Assembly: GCA_021234155.1 (NCBI GenBank)
Contig: JAJEKV010000059.1
Location: forward strand, 2,808,182 to 2,872,181
DNA length: 64,000 nt
Reading direction: 5' to 3'
DNA from: Isoetes taiwanensis
Taxonomy: Eukaryota; Streptophyta; Lycopodiopsida; Isoetales; Isoetaceae
The notes beneath the pieces were generated by a model, which saw only the letters and a program-made list of their open reading frames with translations, was not told the DNA's origin and did no database searches. Positions 31,451-44,200 of this stretch are shown in pieces; position 1 is the first letter of the stretch; each line of letters starts with the position of its first letter. The translations under genes were made by a program, and so were the position numbers.

Positions 31451-33677
31451 AGATGTCCATAATGCAACCTCACCCTGCAGAACACGAACATGTTAAACGT
31501 GTAGACCCAAGCCAAGAAAGTTAGAGACATAACAAAGCACTATTGTAATGTTTTGAACTTTTTATTTGGTCCACCAGGTAAAAATGAGAATATATTCACA
31601 ATCTTCTAACGATTTTGAGTGAGAGTCAGATGCTACAATCAGCCTAGAAAGAGTTCAGACAATCCTCATATGCTGTTTACGAGCAAAAAAGCAGATATTT
31701 TCTTATACATATAAATAAATGATTGAAATATAAAATGAACGACAGGCCTTGTCTGTCGAGATATGAAATGATTGAGCAACTTTGGATGCTTAGTATATTG
31801 TAAACATGATCAAAATTACTTGAGAGGAGTTGCCAAGACTCGTTGACCAAGTGTCACAAAGCTACTGTCCTGGTTGGACATGAACCGAGCCACTGAAGAT
31901 ACACTGCCATGCATTGAAAGGCAGCAATCATTATAGTTATAAACATGAAACAGTGCATGGGAAAAATAAATCAATGCAATTACCTGCTGGCAGATGGCTG
32001 TACAACCAACAGCCTGCACAAGAGGACTGCAGATGCCACGACTTCTGTAACGCCACGGTTTTTTTTATTGTAGATGTCACGGTTTAAGAGACTGCAGATG
32101 CCACAGTTTTAAAAGCTTGCATATGGCTGTACAACCAACAACCTGCACACCACAACCATGTTCTTTGCTTGGTTTTGCACAAGCTTTTAGAATCAAATCC
32201 AGACAACTTAAAGAATTCATGGAGAAGAACCTAGCAGTTAAAAATTGAAGGCTTAGTATTAAGTACAGCAAACTTTGGCTCAAACATTTGTTGTGAATTA
32301 GACATCTTGGTATCATGATCCATTGAAAATTAAAGGGAGTTAAAAGAAAGTTACTGGATTCTAATGCTACTGCAAACTTTGGCTCAAACACACACTGTCC
32401 ATGCACGTCAAATTGCTTACTGCATTTTGGATTAAATTGACAGTCATTTGATCACAAAACATTTGAATTCTAAGCAAACAGAATTACTGTGGCCTGGGCA
32501 ATAAAAGAACCTGATATTAAATTCAGTATTCCTGGCTGCCCTTCTCCGAAGAGAGACAGTTCAACATTGAACTTCGCTTCATGACTAGAATGAATCTTTT
32601 TGGCTTTCCTGCTTTAAACGCGATCATAAGAGACAGTAAAATAGCAAAAACCCTCACAAGCAAAAAAAAAAAAAAAGAGAGAGAGAGGTTTGTTCCGGTT
32701 CTTCTTCTACATGCCGGTTCTTCTTCAAGGGTTTGCTACAGCCTGATCTGCCAGCGACCTGCCCTGCTCCTTGGATCAATCGCTTCCCAAGATGCACTAC
32801 CAAGCTTCAGAAAAGCCAAGATGCGTTTGTCCTCCTGCTAAGCTTCAGTGCGCCATCACCATCGACATAGCAGGAGCCGTAACATAGCTGGAGCCATCGC
32901 CATGGCCATACCAAAGCGGCCAAGGCGGGATACCACGCAGGCGGGAAACAGACCGTTTAGACCAACCAATGGCTGGAGAGGACTTGGATCAAAATCCAAG
33001 CCGTTCATCTCGCCCCATCTCTACCGTTGATAGCATCCATACTTATAAAATAGAAAGGGCAAATTTTAAAATGGCCTAATATTTTTATGTATTTGTTGTG
33101 TTACTCTTATATTTTCCAAAATTATCAAAATGCCCCGAACCTGGGCAGTTGAATTGCGCATGCAGGAATCCAAGCATTGCCCATTGCAACAAAGCGGCAC
33201 TCGATGGAAAATTGATAATTGAAAAAAGTAAAACTCGGCCATTGCAACAAAGCGGCACTTGACTAAGAATTGATCAGAATCAAAATTTGATATTGCTTCT
33301 AATCCAAAACCGTATATAAAAAATCAATCTTAGTAAAGGAAAGAAGACATCGCATAGAATCAATATATTCAAAATATGGAGCAACCTCGTTGTATAAAGA
33401 ATAAGAAAATACAAAGTTGTTTATGTTATCTCTGTTTGAGAAGCAAGTTGAATCTTAAATGAGAAGCAGAGAACATCTTATGCCTCCAACCCTTGTTACT
33501 AACTAGAGTGCTTGATAATTTCAAGGACAAGCTAACATCTAACCCAGATCTTACTGTCCTGTCCCTTGAGCTTTGATTTATAGAAATCAGCTTTCCGGTG
33601 CTACTGTAGCTCCGCTCATTTCCGCTCTTAGATTCAACTTTTGCATTGTTCCTTCATATAAACGATGTGGCGGTACC
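31451..33677 (-). other. Outer-element segment with unidentified exon-like pieces
   Basis: On the minus strand exon-like pieces with plausible splice sites occur at about 31816-32040: VARFMSNQDSSFVTLGQRVL preceded by TATCTTCAG, and VGCTAICQQ followed by GTAATT. A partial duplicate (VVGCTAIC) is at about 32100-32160. The protein is not identified. At 32640-33030 there is a promoter-like block with CCAAT and CCGTTCATCTC, related to blocks in the inner element, preceded by an A-rich and GA-rich run. The rest has no gene that I can support. Confidence 0.4.
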
Positions 33678-34985
33678 ACTGGCATCTTGGAGTCTAGGTG
33701 GCATGTTGGAGCCTACATGGCATGTTGGATCCTAGGTGGCATGTTGGAGCCACCTTGGCATGTTTGAGCCTAGGTGGCATGCTGGAGCCTAGGCGGCATG
33801 TTGATCCTAGGTGGCAAGTTGGAGCCTAGGTGGCATGTTGGAGACTAGGTGGCATGTTTGAGCCACCTTGGCATGGTGGAGCCTAGGTGGCATGTTGGAG
33901 CCCACGTGGCATAGTTGGAGCCTAGGTGGCATGTTTGAGCCACCTCAGCATGTTAGGTAGCATCTTCGAGCCTAGGTGGCATGTTGGATCCTAGGTGGCA
34001 TGTCGAGCCTAGGTGGCATGTTGGATTCTAGGTGGCATGATGGAGCCTAGGTGGCATGTTGGATCCTAGGTGGAATGTTGGAGCCACCTCGGCATGTTAG
34101 GTGGCATATTGGAGCCCAGGTGGCATGTTGGAGCCTAGGTGGCATGTTGGATCCTAGGTGGCATGTTGGAGCCTGGGTGGCATAATTGGAGCCTAGGCGG
34201 CATGTTTCAGCCACCTTGGCATGTTAGGTGGCATGTTGGAGCCCAAGTGGCATGTTGGAGCCTAGGTGGCATAGTTGGATACTAGGTGGCAAGTTGGAGC
34301 CACCTTGGCATGTTTGAGCCGAGGTGGCATGTTGGAGCCTAGGTGGCATGTTTAAGCCACCTCGGCAGGTTAGGTGGCATATTGGAGCCTAGGTGGCATA
34401 TTGGAGCCTAGCTGGCATGTTGGATCCTAGGTGGCATGTTGGAGCCACCTTGGCATGTTTGAGCCTAGGTCGCATGTTTGAGCTACCTTGGCATGGTGGA
34501 GCCTAGGTGGCATGTTGGAGCCCACGTGACATAGTTGGAGCCTAGGTGGCATGTTGGATCCTAGGTGGCATGTTTAAGCCACCTCGGCATGTTAGGTGGC
34601 ATGTTGGAGCCTAGGTGGCACGTTGGATCCTAGGTGGCATCTTTGAGCCACCTCGTCATGTTAGGTGGCATATTGGAGCCTAGGTGGCATGTTGGAGCCT
34701 AGGTGGCATGTTGGAGCCTAGGTGGTATGTTGGAGCCTAGGTGGCATGTTGGATCCTAGGTGGCAAGTTGGATCCTAGGTGGCATGTTGGATCCTAGGTG
34801 GCATATTGGAGCCTAGGTGGCATGTTGGTGCCTAGGTGGCATGTTTGAGCCACCTAGGTGACATGGTGGAACCTAGCTAGGTGGCATGTTTGCGTCATCT
34901 TGGCATGTTTGAGCCACCTTGGCATGTTTGAGCCTAGGGGGCATGTTGGAGCCTAGGTGGCATGTTTGAGCCACCTTGCCATGTT
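33678..34985. repeat. 19-bp minisatellite array, outer element, proximal
   Basis: The same units and variants as the inner array at 8890-9757, in the corresponding place between captured sequence and blocks A and B. Repeat translation opens short frames only. Confidence 0.9.
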
Positions 34986-35199
34986 GGCAAGGGATAGAAT
35001 AAAGGGAACTTCAAGAACTTAAAAAACCGCCACCCTTCCCCAAGACGAACAAGGCCAGGACTTGGCTTGGCTGCCTCACAAAAGAAGAGAGGCCAGACCC
35101 CAGGAGATGGACCCCAGAGAGAGGTTGCTGAGGCAGTCTTTCCTCACAACGCTCCTCCGGGAGGCCGTATGCTAATGCCCCCCCTCCCAGAGCTCGATT

Positions 35200-36060
35200 C
35201 CCCTATCCGACTGTTGAATCCTTCGTTCAAGCAACTTGCTTTGAGCAGGTCCAAAAAAATCCAAGATAGGTCTAGGAGAACTTAGCAAACCACGAAGCGT
35301 CCTGCGACTGACAGTGTAGAAACCCAGGTGTCTTCCCATTCGGGCAGTACAGAGGCTCCAGAATGGCGATTTGACTCTGCCATATCGTTCCGAATGGCAA
35401 AATTACCTTAGGGACCAAGTTGCATGGTTAGAATTGATAATGAAAGAAACACAAACACTCAACATGGCAGTATTCAGCAGCCGCTTCCTAGGCCGATTGA
35501 CTACGGATGTGTTGGAAATGAGCTACTTTGGCACTTCTGGGAGGAGGGGTGATCTTGTGCCCCACGAAACTTGGTCCCTAAGGTAATGTCGACGCTCTAA
35601 GGCCGTTGGAAAAGTCAATTCATAGTTTCGGAGTGCGGGACTTGCCCGTCCATTGCCCTATTGCACTCAGGAGAAGACATGTGGGACAAGATGCTTCCGG
35701 AAGGTTTTAAGGGTCCATCTCCTGGCGTCAGTAGCCTTCCTCAACTTGAAGGCAGAAGGCATGATCCTGGTCCAAATGCACTAGGATACGACCTCTGGAA
35801 CGTAAACCCTGTGGATTTCTAGGTTTAAGGGTTTATGTTATGGAGGTCGAGTTTTGGTCTGTTGCACTTGGGACATGGCCGAGATGTTGCAGTTGATGAG
35901 GGGCAGCAATAGCAGCTGACGGACGAGGTTTGGATCTACCGGCCAGGCCGATAAGCGCAAACAACGTCTTGCTAGTGCAAAAGCAGCATCTTACTTCTAT
36001 TTGGAATTAACGGCCTTGTCGGTAGATCCAAACCTCGTTCCGCCAACTCCTATTGCTGCC
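35200..36060 (+). repeat. Block A, outer copy 1
   Basis: Carries the plus-strand frame 35371-35586 (MTLPYRSEWQNYLRDQ), equivalent to the minus-strand frame at 11729-12202, then GGAACGTAAACCCTGTGGATTTC near 35799. Function unknown. Confidence 0.5.
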
Positions 36061-36300
36061 CCTCTTCAACTAGAGTAAGTTGGAGTAATTGAGGCAGAAG
36101 AGTTGCAGAGTTTGATTGCACAAGACTTTTGGTTGAAAGGTGCACCCAAGGTAAAGTTTTCCTTAATGTAAGTTATAAGCCATAGTATTTTATGAATAAC
36201 TTTTTTCTTTCAGGTTCCTGGCAATGCAAAACCTTACGTCAAGGGCTCTCGCCTTTTTACTACTAACAGTCAAGGGAACTACCAGTTCCAGCAATTTTGA
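36061..36300 (+). pseudogene. Captured two-exon gene fragment, unidentified
   Basis: An exon ending ELQSLIAQDFWLKGAPK is followed by a consensus donor (AAG|GTAAAG at 36151) and a 63-nt AT-rich intron. A TTTTTTCTTTCAG acceptor (ending 36213) leads to an in-frame exon VPGNAKPYVKGSRLFTTNSQ. The frame stops soon after. Intact splice signals imply capture of genomic DNA. I do not recognise the protein. Confidence 0.5.
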
Positions 36301-36531
36301 AGTCTCCAAAAGGAGGACCATTATGGACTGGGAAACAAGCTTTCAGCATAATACTTCCAACGGGAGAAGGGGTGGTCTTCTGCCCATGAAACTTGGTCCC
36401 CAGGGTAATACCGATGTTGTAAGACCATTGGAAGAGTCAGTTTATAGTTCTAGAGTGCCAGAGTTGTCGGACCGTTGCCAGGGGCCTTCAGGAGAGGACA
36501 CTTGGGGCAAGCTGCTTTCGAAAGGTTTTAA

Positions 36532-39198
36532 CACTAGAGTGGTCCCGGGGACCATTCCTGATCCATGGACCAGAATTGGTCCAGTTGACCCACTGCCACT
36601 TAAACCATTATATCTGAGAATAGATATTCCAATTTTACAATATATCACCGCCATATTAATCTTTACTTGATTCTTAATGACCTTTAAGAATCTCACAACC
36701 AATGAGCTCACCTATACGTTGTGGTGATTGTCCAAAAGTTAGAGAATTTGGCAGTTTCTGCAACAGTCCAGAACTGCATTCTTGGGTTTTCCTAGCATAA
36801 GATGACCTAAACATTGTTAAATTTGGAAGTAATTGCCTATTTATGATAGAACACTTTAATTTGTATATTTTCAGCTTTGGTTGGTATCATCTAACATCCG
36901 TGGAAGCCAATAAACCCCATTTTGTTAAAAACTGCTGCTTGCGGTTTCGGAATTATTTCTCTCTTATTATTACAAGTTTTGACTTAATTCTTGTGGCCAT
37001 GAGTTGTTAACTATATGAACTACAATCTCATGTTTTTTTGGAGTGTTCATAAGTTATATCAACTTCCAAATTTTATAAAGAATTATATATACAGAATTTT
37101 GGACAAAATTATATGTTAAAATGCTTCAAAATCACAATTTTCAAGTATCACTAGGGCAATGAATGATGCATTCTACTTATATCTATCTAGAAGATTACTT
37201 TACAACTTGCAAGTAGTGTAGTTAGTGTTTAATTGTGCAATTAACTGGATTTAAAGATTATGTTCAGCAAACAGGATTAACACATTAGAGGTTAAATATG
37301 TGAGTTAATTCTAAAATTATAGGCTAAAGACTGAGCATTTACATAGCTAGTGATGTTTATTGATGATTGGAGGTGAAGCTTGAAGTTCAACTATGAGAAT
37401 CAACAATAAGACCATATGACCTTTGATGTGTTCTTATTAGCTTTGTAGAGAATACGCTACATTCCTCCAAATATGCCTTCCAAATGGTTCAAAATATGAC
37501 AAGGGACATATATATAGGTCCACTATGTAGGTTGGGTGGCCTTCTTGCAAAAAAATACGGAGAAACATAGTTATTTCTTACTTGTATAGAACTAGTATAT
37601 CCATTGCTGCTACAAAGCATTGGAGTTTTTGTAGGATAACATTACATATAGGTCATCTTTCATGTACATTATATTTTTCATGAATGCGGGACTTCCTTTG
37701 CAATACAACGCTCTAATTTCATAATGAAATAACATGTTATTTGGAAACTACGAATATAATTCGGCATGGACCATTTATGGTCCACATCTAGACCAATTGT
37801 ATAGAGCTTATATCTCTCTCCAGCCCTATCCATTTTGTCCCTATAATAATACCATGGTTTCTTACCTTTAATAACATCATTCTTGAAAGGTGTGAGTGGA
37901 ACTCCATGTAGATTCAATTGGTGAATAAGTGCCTCATAAATTCACAGTTGTTTGTGTTTAAACGTTGCCCTCAAATTATGCAAGCTCGCTTAACCAACCA
38001 ATTTTATCCTATAGAGAATTATATGCATAACATATATTCCAAAGTTGAGATCAAAATTGATTAAGATGTTGCCTCTATTAATTTTTAAACTTTCAGTCCT
38101 GTGGACCAATAATGGTCTGCAAGTAGAACTGCACATAGCATTCTAACTTGACTTTTTATGGTCATAAACTTTCATATTTTTCTTTGAATCTTTTTGCATT
38201 GATCTCATTGGGAAATTGTATGAATATGATTTTTCAAAGTCATATCTCGAGACATAAATCTAGAATAAACATAGAAGACATATTTGAAGCTGATGCTATT
38301 TAGATTAATCCAAATCTCAAGGTTATGATCAACAAATATTTTCATTTACTCAAGTAGATCGACTATGTTTTTAATTTGGACTTCTTTTGCTTCAACATAT
38401 GCATGTTGTTATTTTTCAAGTGAGTCTAGGTTCTGTGGACCAGTTCTGGTCTGCATATAGGACTGTAGACAGAAACCTTCTATGAATTATTCAGAGCATA
38501 TGCTTGGGTCTTTTTCTGTGATTTTTTTTCATTTGTCTAATATCCTTCAACACTTTCATGCTATGATTTTCTCCTACACCACGTAAGGTATTTTTTCTTC
38601 CAAAGAGAGGTTTTTATACACTCTCACAACTTCCCTCAAATTCAAATCGAAAAGGGAAAGGCAAAACTACAATTTCAAGACCAAACATTATTTTTTGTTT
38701 GTAGAGGTACTTGTGTACTACTACTATGCCAAATTTGAGCTCGAAACTCAAAACCTTGCAAAAGTTCTTATTTATACAATGGAACTGCCTTCTGGAAACC
38801 AATACTGGTTCCCTGCAGACAGAGACCCTGTCATGTTTGAATGGCAATATCTCCCTTACTAGAGTTCGGATTGGCATGAGGATTTTTGGAACTTTCTCTC
38901 CATCTCCCGTAGAAAAATCACATGACAATAAAAAAAATCAAAAAAATCTTTTTGCCAAGACAGTTTCACTTTGTTTGAACTTGAAGGATTTTATACTTGA
39001 CCCCCTTGAGTTTGCCTAAGCATAAGTCACAACAATGGGGTCGGCTACATTTTTAGGTATTTTTCCCATGAAGCACAACTGCCATATATGATGTCCCAGG
39101 AAGGGCTTGACAAGATTTTACACAATCGATTTTCTATGATTTTTTTAGTGAACAGTCCAAATGGACCATTTCTGGTCCATCACGGGACCAATCTAGTG
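36532..39198. mobile_element. TTAA-flanked element with CACTAG termini, 2.67 kb
   Basis: Termini CACTAGAGTGGTCCCG and CGGGACCAATCTAGTG are inverted repeats, flanked on both sides by TTAA (36528-36531, 39199-39202). The unoccupied site is preserved in block A of the inner transposon (GGTTTTAAGTGTC near 15895). TTAA duplication is the piggyBac hallmark, while CACTA-like ends suggest CACTA; neither fits fully. No transposase found. Frames at 37678-37917 (minus) and 38711-39019 (plus) have no known domain. It contains six spaced palindromes of the TGGACCAnnnnTGGTCCA type. Confidence 0.75.
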
Positions 39199-39202
39199 TT
39201 AA

Positions 39203-39690
39203 GTGTCCGACTTCTGGCGTCAACACTATCCCTGTACGTGATGACACTCTGCATGATCCTGGTCGAATCACACTAGGACACGACCTCCGAAATGTAAACC
39301 CTGCAGATTTCTAGGTTATTGAAGGGTTTAGGTTACGGAGGCTGAGTTTTGGTCGTTTGCACTTGAGACATGGCCGAGAATTTGTAATCAAAGATGCAAA
39401 GCAGTAGGAACTGACGGAATGGGGTTTGGATCTATCCTCCTCCCGCTGTGGCAATTAGAAGGCAAGTGCCAAGCAAAGCGGCACGACTTCTAATTGCCAC
39501 AACCGGAGGGCGATATGGCAGAGTCAAATCACCATTCCGGAGCCTATGTACTGCCCAAACGGGAAGACGCCTAGGTTTCTACACTGTCGGCCACAGGACG
39601 CTTCGTTGTTCGTTAAGTTCCACAGACTGATCTTGGGCTTCTTTGGACCTGCTCAGAGTTTGCTGCTCGAACTGAGGATTCAACGGTCAG
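39203..39690 (+). repeat. Block A, outer copy 2, right part
   Basis: Continues the block interrupted at 36531: GTCCGACTTCTGGCGTCAAC, the AACGTAAACC-related motif near 39290 and the GGCAATTAGAAGGCAAGTGCC palindrome near 39450. Short frames only. Confidence 0.5.
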
Positions 39691-40330
39691 ATATGAGGCA
39701 TTGAATGGTCATTGAATGGTTACGAGTTCTAAGATGGTCATTGAATGGTTATGTGTTCTAAGATACGAGTCAGATACGAGTTCTAAGATTGTCATTGAAT
39801 GGTTATGAGGCAATGGATTTAGCTTAAACATGCATGACTTTGGTGTGTACTCTCGTTTGTGTGACAGGATGAACGAGATAATTGAGAAGGTAAAATGCCA
39901 AACAACGTGTGCATTAAAGGCACTAATGAATTCTCCCTGTGATGACAATAAACTAGTTGAGAATCTGGTTCTTGCATTGTGCCAATTTTCTTGCAAAGAA
40001 CCAAATTTATGGGCATACTTGCATGATTTGTTTGCAACAAACTTCATGCACCTCACTTGTAGGTCTTTTAAAACCACTCCAAAGTGTCAGAACATAAAAA
40101 TATTAAATACTTTTTTATTGGCAAATTTTAGCTTGCTGCCAGGGCTATTGACCAAGTTTTGACTTGGTCAAAACTATAAATTTGGAGGCCTTTTGCATAT
40201 TTTCTTGCATCTAACTTTTGAGCATAGGTTCTTTAGGTCTTAGAGCATCTTTTTGAGTTTGAATCACATTAAAATTCAAGTCAAGCAGCAAATGGCATAA
40301 GTTTTCTCGAGGTCCCTTTTTCTTGATTTG
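39690..40330 (+). repeat. Block B, outer copy, with an open 110-codon frame
   Basis: The frame 39830-40162 encodes NEIIEKVKCQTTCALKALMN, LVENLVLALCQFSCKEPNLW and LHDLFATNFMHLTC, a helical-looking segment. The inner copies (12813-13140, 15202-15510) are the same sequence with a broken frame. It is preceded by short tandem repeats of GGTCATTGAATGGTTA (39690-39815). I do not recognise the family. Confidence 0.5.
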
Positions 40331-41212
40331 GGAAAGCACTTCTAACTCAAACTTCGGGAGAAGGGGTGATCTTCTGCCCATGAAACTTGGTCTCCAGGGT
40401 AATGTCGATGTTCTAAGCCCATTGGATGAGTCAGTTTACAGTTCTGGAGTGCGAGAGTTGCCCGGCCGTTGCCAAGGGCCTTTAGGAGAGGATATTTAAG
40501 ACAAGCTGCTTTCGAAAGGTTTTTAGGGTCCGTCTTCTAGCGACAATACCGTCCCTCTATGTAAGGACACTATGCATGATCCTGGTCGAATCGCACTAGG
40601 ATGCGGCCTTCAAAACGTAAACCCTGTGAACTTCTAGGTTATGGAAGGGTTTACGTTATGGAGGTCGAGTCTTACTCGTTTGCACTTGGGACATGGCCAA
40701 GAAGTTGCGATCGAAGACGCAAAGCAATAGGAAGTGACAGAATGGCATTTGGATTTATCCTCCTCCCGCTGTGGCAAGGCAAGTGCCACACAAAGCGACA
40801 CTTGACTTCTAATTGCCACAACTGGAGGTCGATCCATCCAAACTTTATTTCGTCAGCTCCTATTGCTGCCCTCTTCAACTGCAACGTCTCGGCCATGTCC
40901 TAAGTGCAATAGATCAAAACTCAACCTCCATAACGTAAACCCTCAATAACCTAGAAATCCAAAGGGTTTACAATCTGGAGGCCATAACCTAGTGAGTTTG
41001 GACCAGGATCATGCCTACTGCCATCAAACAGAGGGAGGGTATTGACGGCAGAAGATAGATCCTTAAAACCTTCAGGAAGCGTCTTGTCCCACATGTCCTC
41101 TCCTAAGTGCAGTAGGGCAACGGATGGGGACCTCCCCCACTCCGGAACTGTGAATTGACTCTTCCAATGGCCTTAGAATGCCGACATTACCCTGGGGATC
41201 AAGTTTCGTGGG
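40330..41212. repeat. Block A, outer copy 3, with inverted partner
   Basis: A plus copy (to about 40790) is followed by an inverted copy (to 41212), as at 13340-14510. It contains AACGTAAACCCTGTGAACTT near 40615 and the inverse AACGTAAACCCTCAATAACC near 40932. Confidence 0.55.
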
Positions 41213-44200
41213 ATGTTGGATTCTAGGTGGCAAGTTGGAGCCACCTTGGCATGTTTGAGCCTAGGTGGCATGTTGGATCCTAGGTGGCATATTGGAGCCT
41301 AGGTGGCATGTTGGAGCTACCTCAGCATGCTAGGTGGCATGTTGGAGCCTAGGTGGCATGTTGTATCCTAGGTGGCATGTTGGTTCCTATGTGGCATGTT
41401 GGAGCCTAGGTGGCATGTGTGAGCCACCTCGGCACGCGAGGTGGCATGTTCGAGCCTAGGTAGCAAGTTGAACCCACCTTGGGATGTTGGAGCCTAGGAG
41501 GCATGTTGGTGCCACCTTGGAATGGTGGAGCCTAGGTGGCATGTTGGAGCCCACGTGTCATAGTTGGAGCCTAGGTGGCATGTTGGAGCCACCTCGACAT
41601 GTTAGTTGGCATGTTGGAGCCTAGGTGGCATGTTTGAGCCAACTCGGCATGTGGGTCTAGGTGGCATGTTGGATCCTAGGAGGCATCTTGGAGCCTAGGT
41701 GGCATGTTGGAGCCTAGGTGGCATGTTGGATCCTAGGTGGCTAGTTGGACCCACCTTGGCACATTTGAGCCTAGGTGGCATGTTGGATCCTAGGTGGCTA
41801 GTTGGACCCACCTTGGCACATTTGAGCCTAGGTGGCATGTTGGAGAATAGGTGGTAAGTTGGAGCCACCTTGGAATGGTGGAGCCTAGATGGCATGTTGG
41901 AGCCCATGTGGCATAGTTGGAGCCTAGGTGGCATGTTGGAGCCTAGGTGGCATGTTGGATCCTAGGTGGCATGTTTGAGCCACCTTGGCATGGTGGAGCC
42001 TAGGTGGCATGTTGGAGCCCACGTGGCATACTTGCAGCCTACGTGGATGTTGGAGCCTAGGTGGCATGTTTGAGCCACCTCGGCATGCTAGGTGGCATGT
42101 TGGAGCCCAGGTGGCAGGTTGGATCCTAGCTGACATGTTTGAGCAACCTTGGGATGGTGGAGCCTAGGTGGCATGTTGGAGCCCATGTGGCATAGTTGGA
42201 GTCTAGGTGGCATGTTAGAGTCCACGTGGCATAGTTGGAGTCTAGGTCGCATGCTGGGCCCTAGGTGGCATGTTTGAGACACCTAGGCATGTTAGGTGGC
42301 ATGTAGGAGCCTAGGTGGCATGTTGGATCCTAGGTGGCTACTTGGAGCCACCTTGGCATGTTTGAGCCTAGGTGGCATGTTGGATCCTAGGTGACATGTT
42401 GGATTCTAGGTGGCATGTTGGAGTCTAGGTGACAGGTTGGAGCCACCTCGGCATGCTAGCTGGCATGTTGAAGCCTAGGTGTCATGTTGGATCCTAGGTG
42501 GAGCCACTTTGGCATGTTTGAGGCTAAGTGGCACGTAGGATCCTAGGTAGCATGTTGTTTCCTAGGTGGCATGTTGGAGCCTAGGTGGCATGTTTGAGCC
42601 ACCTCGGCATGCTAGGTGGCACGTTGGATCCTAGGTGGCAAGTTGGACCCACCTTGGCATGTTGGAGCCAGGGGGCAAGTTGGTGCCTCCTTGGCATGGC
42701 CGAACCTAGGTGACATGTTGGAGCCCATGTGGCATAGTTGGAGCCTAGCTGGCATGTTTGAGCCACCTCAACATGTTAGGTGGCATGTTGGAGACTAGGT
42801 GGCATGTTAGATCCTAGGTGGCAAGTTGGAGCCACCTTGGCATGTTTGAGTCTAGGTGGCATGCAGGATCCTAGGTGGCAAGTTGGAGCCTAGGTGGCAT
42901 GTTGGATCCCCGGGGGGTTCACCTATATACAATACGGATATGCCATCTGCGTTCCTAGGGTAGCTAAAAAACCCTTAGTATACGATTCATCAAATCCTGA
43001 AAAAATACCCATGTAGGAAATATACGGGCTCAGAAAGGTGTGAAATGTGATAAAAAGACACCCCTCTCCATATATTTTCGTACGAAAAAAGTCTAAATAA
43101 AACCCACTTCTTACACTCAGATGGTTCATACGGGATATTAAGGTGAACCCCCCTTGGTTGGATCCTAGGTGGCAAGTTGGAGCCACCTTGGCACATTTAA
43201 GCCTAGGTGACAAGTTGGAGCCACATTGGCATGGTGGAGCTTAGGTGGCATGTTGGGGTCCAAGTGGCATAGTTGGAGCCTAGGTGGCATGTTAGAGCCC
43301 ATGTGGCATAGTTGGAGCCTAGGTGGCATGTTAGATTCTAGGTGGCAAGTTGGAGCCACCTTGGCATGTTTGAGCCTAGGTGGCATATTGGATCCTATGT
43401 GGCATATTGGAGCCTAGGTGGCATGTTGGAGCCACCTCGGCATGCTAGGTCGCATGTTGGAGCCTAGGTGGCATGTTGTATCCTAGGTGGCATGTTGGTT
43501 CCTATGTGGCATGTTGGAGCCTAGGTGGCATGTGTGAGCCACCTTGGCATGCGAGGTGGCATGTTCAAGCCTAGGTGGCAAGTTGAACCCACCTTGGGAT
43601 GTTGTAGCCTAGGAGGCATGTTGGTGCCACCTTGCAATGGTGGAGCCTAGGTGGCATGTTGGAGCCCACGTGGCATAGTTGAAGCCTAGGTGGCATGTTT
43701 GAGCCAACTTAGCATGTTAGGTGGCACGTTGGAGGCTAAGTTGCAAGTTGGAGCCACCTTGACATGTTTGAGTCTAGGTGGCATGTTGGATACTAGGTGG
43801 CATGTTGCATTCTAGGTGGCATGTTGGAGCCTAGGTGGCAAGTTGGAGTCACATTGGGATGATGGATCCTAGGTGGCATGTTGGAGCCCACATGGCATAG
43901 TTGGAGCCTAGGTGGCATGTTTCAGCCACCTCGACATGTTAGGTGGCATCTTGGAGCCTAGGTGGCATGTTGGATCCTAGGTGGCATGTTTGGGCCACCT
44001 CAGCATGTTAAGTGGCATGTTGGAGGCTAGGTGGCATGTTGGAGCCTAGGTGGCATGGCATGTTGAATCCGAGCTGGCAAGTATGGGTCTAGGTGGCATG
44101 TTGGATCCTAGGAGGCATCTTGGAGCCTAGGTGGCATGTTGGATCCTAGGTGGCAAGTTGGACCCACCTTGGCACATTTGAGCCTAGGTGGCATGTTATG

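Noticed and set aside
41695-43417. Further repeat ORFs in the outer array, including 42923-43213
   Set aside because: Same minisatellite translation; 42923-43213 is mostly MITE sequence read through.
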